Part shown: positions 60,200 to 64,000 of the stretch, in pieces | Layout: the number at the start of each line of letters is the position of its first letter | Numbering within the stretch: the stretch's first letter is position 1 | From: Alphaproteobacteria bacterium | GTDB taxonomy: Bacteria > Pseudomonadota > Alphaproteobacteria > Micavibrionales > Micavibrionaceae | Assembly: GCA_030750865.1 (NCBI GenBank) | Contig: JASMHE010000001.1 | Location: forward strand, 91,184-155,183 | Length of the DNA stretch: 64,000 bases | Direction: 5' to 3' | Notes under the pieces: model-generated | What the model saw: the letters and a program-made list of their open reading frames with translations, nothing else | Databases searched by the model: none | What the model was told of the DNA's origin: nothing | Made by a program: the position numbers and the translations under genes

Positions 60200-60229
60200 G
60201 TTATAAGGCCAATATCGGTCCCGATGCAA
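60200..60229 (-). promoter_or_regulatory. leuA promoter
   Basis: On the minus strand TTGCAT (60229-60224) is followed after 18 bp by TATAAC (60205-60200), or after 17 bp by TTATAA. The predicted start site falls at about 60193-60195, the first base of the leader peptide. Confidence 0.6.
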
Positions 60230-60237
60230 GCGCAAAT

Positions 60238-60438
60238 TTACCGCGCTTTCTTGATCTCTTTGTCTTCCAACGGGCGGGCCTCGTCCACCAGCATGATCGG
60301 AATACCGTCACGGATGGGGAAGGCCAGCTTTGCCTTGTCGGAGATCAACTCTTGTGCCGTACGGTCGTAACGCAATGTGGTATGCGTTAACGGGCAGACA
60401 AGAATTTCGAGTAATTTCGGATCAACGTCATGTGTCAT
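60238..60438 (-). CDS. Trm112/YcaR-family small protein
   Basis: A 66-residue member of the Trm112 (UPF0434) family, related to the zinc-ribbon partner of methyltransferases. [17 protein letters not shown] and [20 protein letters not shown] are the family signature. Only one Cys of the original zinc site remains (Cys15), common in alphaproteobacterial members. It is the last of a LON / Trm112 neighbourhood, here separated from the LON gene by a prepilin gene. Confidence 0.92.
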   Translation of the reverse strand: MTHDVDPKLLEILVCPLTHTTLRYDRTAQELISDKAKLAFPIRDGIPIMLVDEARPLEDKEIKKAR

Positions 60439-60490
60439 TGCGGTTCCGTGTCTCCTTATTTGTCTTGCTTTGTCTTTCGTTTGTTTGTCT

Positions 60491-61243
60491 CTATTCCATC
60501 AGGAAAATCATCCAGCAGTTTTTCTGCTTGCGCGTTTCCTCGTAATTGCCCGGTGCATCACAGTTTGTTCCTGCATATTCAGCCTGTACAGACCCTGAAT
60601 TTGACAGACCGTCATCAATTTTGCGGTCGATTTGTGCGGCGCGTACAGGAGAAATCACGTGGATACCTGTTTGGCCGTTAATAATATTGCCTGTCGGGTC
60701 GCGGTGCATCCGCAGCACATGACCGAATGTGGTGTCCGCAACATCATTTGCGTAGGCAACGGTCCAGCCGCCACCAAATGGTGCGGACGGATGACTTTCG
60801 CCCCATGCGAATTCATTGGGATTCGGGTCGGCATTTGTTTGCACGCCTGTGATCAGGTCGGCCAGTGCCAGATGTTTCCAGAATTGAACATTTTCCGCAT
60901 TGCCCGATACGTCTTCGCCGACTGCAAGGCCGCCTGTGCCGCCGATCATGTTACCGATGATGGAATTTCCGTTACCCGATGCGCATTCATTGGCTGCGAT
61001 TTCACAGCCCGCAAGGCGGTTTGTGGCGGTGCGCATGTCGCCCGGCACGGCGGAATATGTGTCATGAAAAGAGTGGAAGGCCGCTTTGTATGAATCAACC
61101 TGTGAAATTGTGGCCGATGTTTTGGCGTTTTCGATCATTTGCTGGCCTTTTAGAACCCCGCCGATCAGAAGACCGATGATGATCATGACAATGGCAAGTT
61201 CAACCAGTGTGAAGCCGTTTTCAGATTTATTATGATAATGCAT
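60491..61243 (-). CDS. Type IV prepilin-like protein
   Basis: Secreted pilin or pseudopilin with a class III leader. The cleavage/methylation site is [20 protein letters not shown] (Gly10, Phe11, Glu15), followed by the long N-terminal helix [39 protein letters not shown]. The 180-residue globular domain has two Cys pairs, one near CEIAANEC and one near the C-terminus ([16 protein letters not shown]), a likely disulfide-bonded loop. GAGGG precedes the ATG. No other pilus gene is in the window, so it depends on assembly machinery elsewhere. Confidence 0.88.
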   Translation of the reverse strand: MHYHNKSENGFTLVELAIVMIIIGLLIGGVLKGQQMIENAKTSATISQVDSYKAAFHSFHDTYSAVPGDMRTATNRLAGCEIAANECASGNGNSIIGNMIGGTGGLAVGEDVSGNAENVQFWKHLALADLITGVQTNADPNPNEFAWGESHPSAPFGGGWTVAYANDVADTTFGHVLRMHRDPTGNIINGQTGIHVISPVRAAQIDRKIDDGLSNSGSVQAEYAGTNCDAPGNYEETRKQKNCWMIFLME

Positions 61244-61415
61244 GTGCTTTTCCCTCTATTCTAGACTGCAATATTGTGCTGCTATTTTAGAGATATTCAG
61301 GGAAAAGAAAAGGCTTTATGAGATGGCAGGCCGCATTATGTGTGTGTTGTCGTCCATAAAAAGGGACGATGCGGGAGCATATGCTCACAGGCTTGCCACG
61401 TTTTCCGGCCATGCT

Positions 61416-62108
61416 TTAATGGCATTTGCCGTCACAGTCGGTCCATGTGTGGGCGGCCAGTTCCAGCAGGGTCATCAGTTTTTCGGCGCGCTTGTCATAG
61501 CAGCGGGCCTCGAGCAAGGCTTGTTTTTCGCACGCGGAGAGCGGACAGATCATCGGCAGGCATGTGATGATGCGTTCGTCGGGGGCGGTGTCGATAATGT
61601 CGGAGGCGCAGTCAAATCCCATTTTCTCGAAATACGGGCCAAGCAATGTTTTCAATTTGGCGCGATCCAGATTGATTGTATCCGGCGGGGTCCGGTCATG
61701 ATGAAAATCGGTCCAGTCCACGCGGGCGCCGAGATAATCTTTGCCGTCTGCCTGATATGTGTCTGTCAGGTGAAAGCGGCTGATGCCCGTTAACTTGATC
61801 AGATAAGTGTCATCGCCGTTATCTTCGAAATGGGTGATCCGTCCCGCACAGCCAATATCAAATAAATCCGCCGCGCCGGATTCTTTGGGCTGGATCATGG
61901 CGATCATGCGGTCACTGCGCAGGGTGTCATCAACCATCTGGATATAGCGTGGCTCGAAAATATTCAGCGGCAATTCTCCGCGCGGCAGTAACAGCGCCCC
62001 TGTCAGCGGGAATAGCGGCAGCGTATCGGGCAAATTATCAAGCAGGGGCACGGCATCGTCCCTGCCGTGTTCTGCGTGGTCTTGTTCTGTGTGATTTTCG
62101 CGGCTCAT
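61416..62108 (-). CDS. LON substrate-binding-domain protein
   Basis: A 230-residue protein consisting of the LON N-terminal (PUA-like) domain without ATPase or protease domains. The signature is LPLFPLTGALLLPRGELPLNIFEPRYIQMVDD (about 30-61), then IAMIQPKE, GCAGRITHFEDNGDD and the helical bundle. The C-terminus carries several Cys (CLPMICPLSACEKQALLEARC), possibly a metal or disulfide site. Function unknown in bacteria. It is 27 bp after the CnoX-like gene on the same strand. Confidence 0.9.
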   Translation of the reverse strand: MSRENHTEQDHAEHGRDDAVPLLDNLPDTLPLFPLTGALLLPRGELPLNIFEPRYIQMVDDTLRSDRMIAMIQPKESGAADLFDIGCAGRITHFEDNGDDTYLIKLTGISRFHLTDTYQADGKDYLGARVDWTDFHHDRTPPDTINLDRAKLKTLLGPYFEKMGFDCASDIIDTAPDERIITCLPMICPLSACEKQALLEARCYDKRAEKLMTLLELAAHTWTDCDGKCH

Positions 62109-62135
62109 AATATAGTGATATAGAACGCTTGCGGC

Positions 62136-63077
62136 TTATGAAAACAGCAAAATTGATAATTTTTTGCGGGCCTTGACCGAGAGCGGATCGGCCATGCCGA
62201 TCACTTCGAAATATTCCAGCAATTTTTTGCGCGCTTTCTGGTCTTCCCAGTCGCGGTCTTTTTCAATCAGCGTCAGCATATGATCAAGGGCTTCTTCGTG
62301 CCGGCCGGCGGAAAACAGCATTTCGGCCAGATCAAAACGCGCCTGATGATCGTTTTCGTCTTTGTCGAGGGCTTGCAGATAGTCATCAAAGGCCGTGTCG
62401 TCAATCGGCGGCAGATCGGCCAGATCAAGCGCTTTTTCAGCGGCGGTGATGTCATCATGATTGCGGATTTCCGCAGGAATGGTATCCAGAATGCCACGGG
62501 CCTGTTCATTGGCCCCTGCGGCAATATAGGTGCGGATCAACCCCGCATAGGCGGCGATGTTTTTCTCGTCTTCGCGGATCACGGACACAAAGGCTTGCTG
62601 TGCGGTTTGCAGGTCATTGGTTTGCAGAGCATCTGTGCCTGTTTTCAGCGCTTCTTCGACATCAACCGCGTCGGGGTTTGATTTGCGCGCAACCTTGACC
62701 AGCTCATCCACCAGTTTTTGCAGCTGGCTTTCGGGCTGTACGCCTTGAAAGGCCGTTACGGGTTGCCCCTGAAAGAACGCATAGACCATCGGCACGGATT
62801 GCACGCGCAGGGCCTGTGCCAGATCGGGGTTTTCGTCAATATTGATTTTGGCCAGCTTGACCTTGCCGCCGGCCGCGCGCACGACTTTTTCCAGAACCGG
62901 CATCAATTGTTTGCACGGTCCGCACCACGGCGCCCAGAAATCGACGATAATCGGGGTTTGCATCGAGGCCTGCCCGACTTTTTGTTCGAAATCGGCTGTG
63001 GTGACATCAAAAATGATATCATCAGCGGCATCATTGGATGGTGTTTGCGGTCCTGTCGGTGTTTGGTTAATCAGCAT
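62136..63077 (-). CDS. CnoX/YbbN-like thioredoxin with TPR domain
   Basis: Holdase chaperone-redox protein that delivers clients to GroEL or DnaK and protects them from oxidation. An N-terminal thioredoxin domain contains WAPWCGPCKQLMPVLEKV with the CxxC at 52-55, followed by VQSVPMVYAFFQGQPV. The C-terminal half is a TPR-like helical repeat region (AFVSVIREDEKNIAAYAGLIRTY, LAEMLFSAGRHEEALDHML). Length 313 is normal. Part of the deacylase-thioredoxin-LON cluster. Confidence 0.92.
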   Translation of the reverse strand: MLINQTPTGPQTPSNDAADDIIFDVTTADFEQKVGQASMQTPIIVDFWAPWCGPCKQLMPVLEKVVRAAGGKVKLAKINIDENPDLAQALRVQSVPMVYAFFQGQPVTAFQGVQPESQLQKLVDELVKVARKSNPDAVDVEEALKTGTDALQTNDLQTAQQAFVSVIREDEKNIAAYAGLIRTYIAAGANEQARGILDTIPAEIRNHDDITAAEKALDLADLPPIDDTAFDDYLQALDKDENDHQARFDLAEMLFSAGRHEEALDHMLTLIEKDRDWEDQKARKKLLEYFEVIGMADPLSVKARKKLSILLFS

Positions 63078-63108
63078 GGTTTATGTATTCGCTTTCGCCT
63101 GTGTTGTT

Positions 63109-63663
63109 TTATTGTGACGTTTCATTTTGTTGGCCAATGTCCAGAATATGGGGGGTGTGCCCGCAAGAGTCCAGAAATTTCAGCAAATCCTGCGGTTTCA
63201 GAGCTATGGTGCGGTGATTTTCCATCGGGTGATAACAGACAATATCCTGATCCATCATGTAAGAATCCAGAATGACGGTGATCTGGTTATCGGTGTCATT
63301 GATGACCGAAAACGGGCAAACCGATCCGGGGCGCACGCCCAGAAAATCCCACAAGCGACCGGACGACCCGAAAGACAGGCGCGCGCAGTCCAATACGCCT
63401 TCCAGTGATTTCAGGTCCACAGCCGTTTCATTGGCCAGCACGACCAGAAACATTTTCTTTTTCTTGTCCCGCAAAAACAGGTTGCGGCATCCGCACCCGT
63501 CAATGGCGGCATCGACATCGCGGCTTTCCTCGACCGTGAACACAGGGCGGTGGTGATGCAGATCATAGGCAATGCCCAGCTTATCCAGATAGGCCAGCAA
63601 ATCATCCGATGATGTCGGTAATGGGGGCAAATCGTCGTCTTGTGTGTGGGGGTCGGTGTTCAT
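63109..63663 (-). CDS. ProXp-ala / YbaK-type prolyl-tRNA deacylase
   Basis: Trans-editing enzyme that hydrolyses mischarged Ala-tRNA-Pro. The YbaK fold shows YDLHHHRPVFTVEES, GCGCRNLFLRDKKKKMFLVVLANETAVDLK (the Lys of the active site among KKKK), GVRPGSVCPFSVINDTDNQITVILD and MDQDIVCYHPMENHRTIALKPQDLLKFL, matching the PrdX/ProXp-ala subgroup. Length 184 is normal. First gene of the cluster with the thioredoxin and LON genes. Confidence 0.9.
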   Translation of the reverse strand: MNTDPHTQDDDLPPLPTSSDDLLAYLDKLGIAYDLHHHRPVFTVEESRDVDAAIDGCGCRNLFLRDKKKKMFLVVLANETAVDLKSLEGVLDCARLSFGSSGRLWDFLGVRPGSVCPFSVINDTDNQITVILDSYMMDQDIVCYHPMENHRTIALKPQDLLKFLDSCGHTPHILDIGQQNETSQ

Positions 63664-63844
63664 CTCTGTGCCTTTGATATGTCTTTGTATCTGTGTGTTG
63701 CGTATCTGTTACGTGTATATTATGTGCCGCCTGCCGCGCGTGTTTCCACGCTTTTTTCAACGTTGTTTGCAGAAGAAAAAGAATGATAGTCGGATGCGCG
63801 TATTCTGCAAGGGGCGGGCGGTGAAAAAGAATGAAAATTTTCTC

Positions 63845-63872
63845 TTGCAACACAGAAAAAAATCCTTATAGT
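63845..63872 (+). promoter_or_regulatory. tRNA-Gly promoter
   Basis: TTGCAA (63845-63850), 16-bp spacer, TATAGT (63867-63872), giving a start about 20 bases before the tRNA. Confidence 0.65.
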
Positions 63873-63900
63873 CCGTTTTTACCAATTCCATTGGCAATAT

Positions 63901-63975
63901 GCGGGTGTAGCTCAGGGGTAGAGCGCAACCTTGCCAAGGTTGAAGTCGAGGGTTCGAATCCCTTCACCCGCTCCA
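63901..63975 (+). tRNA. tRNA-Gly(GCC)
   Basis: 75 bases with encoded CCA. Acceptor GCGGGTG/CACCCGC, D-arm GCTC...GAGC, anticodon GCC in CTTGCCAAG, T-loop TTCGAAT. Complete. Confidence 0.98.
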
Positions 63976-64000
63976 TTTTACACGGCCCTAGCGCTTACTC

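Overview
The window is chromosomal DNA of a Gram-negative alphaproteobacterium. Support comes from the rrs-tRNA-Ile(GAU)-tRNA-Ala(UGC)-rrl-rrf operon with an alphaproteobacterial-type 16S, the mnmG-rsmG-parA-parB origin-proximal block, the leuS-lptE-holA block, hemC-hemD followed by a mitofilin (Mic60)-like membrane protein, and lineage-typical families (DUF3576, DUF1489, LON-domain protein, Trm112-like). The general impression (integrin/VWA-like surface proteins, many orphan hypotheticals, low-complexity inserts in core enzymes) would fit a Micavibrio-like predatory lineage, but that placement is inference and not shown by the sequence.

Layout. 1-3.6 kb: 3' end of mnmG, rsmG carrying two perfect parS sites, parA, parB. 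3.7-11.6 kb, mostly minus strand: an unknown gene, holA, then (plus strand) metB and a small acidic protein, then lptE-leuS and a DUF3576 lipoprotein. 12-13.2 kb: a probably highly expressed porin with its own promoter, operator-like palindromes and terminator. 13.5-18.3 kb: hemC-hemD-Mic60-like-ACT protein. 18.6-28.7 kb: a large SLBB polysaccharide-export protein, DUF1489, an isochorismatase-fold hydrolase, a nucleoside hydrolase, an unknown gene, a HAD nucleotidase and an 883-residue secreted VWA/cysteine-rich protein. 29-34.7 kb: one complete rRNA operon with tandem promoters, boxA-like elements, processing stems and a terminator. 35-46.8 kb: an unknown gene, an M3 peptidase, a short pyruvate kinase, a MuiA-like protein, thiamine pyrophosphokinase, a second HAD enzyme and a 1000-residue paralogue of the VWA protein. 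47-63.7 kb: ilvC, an HExxH protein, ilvN, a sulfotransferase, rsh, rpoZ, a family-5 uracil-DNA glycosylase, hydrolases, a peroxiredoxin, leuA with an attenuator leader peptide, Trm112, a prepilin, a LON-domain protein, a CnoX-like thioredoxin and a ProXp-ala-like deacylase. The window ends with tRNA-Gly(GCC).

How the genes work together. ParA, ParB and parS form a chromosome segregation system. ilvN, ilvC and leuA are branched-chain amino acid genes that are scattered here, with leuA under a leucine leader peptide. LptE, the porin, the SLBB protein, the prepilin and the two VWA proteins build or decorate the envelope. The nucleoside hydrolase, two HAD phosphatases and the M3 peptidase suit scavenging of nucleosides and peptides. 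The most unusual content is the pair of modular VWA/cysteine-rich paralogues on opposite strands either side of the rRNA operon. They share their flanking modules but carry different VWA subtypes.
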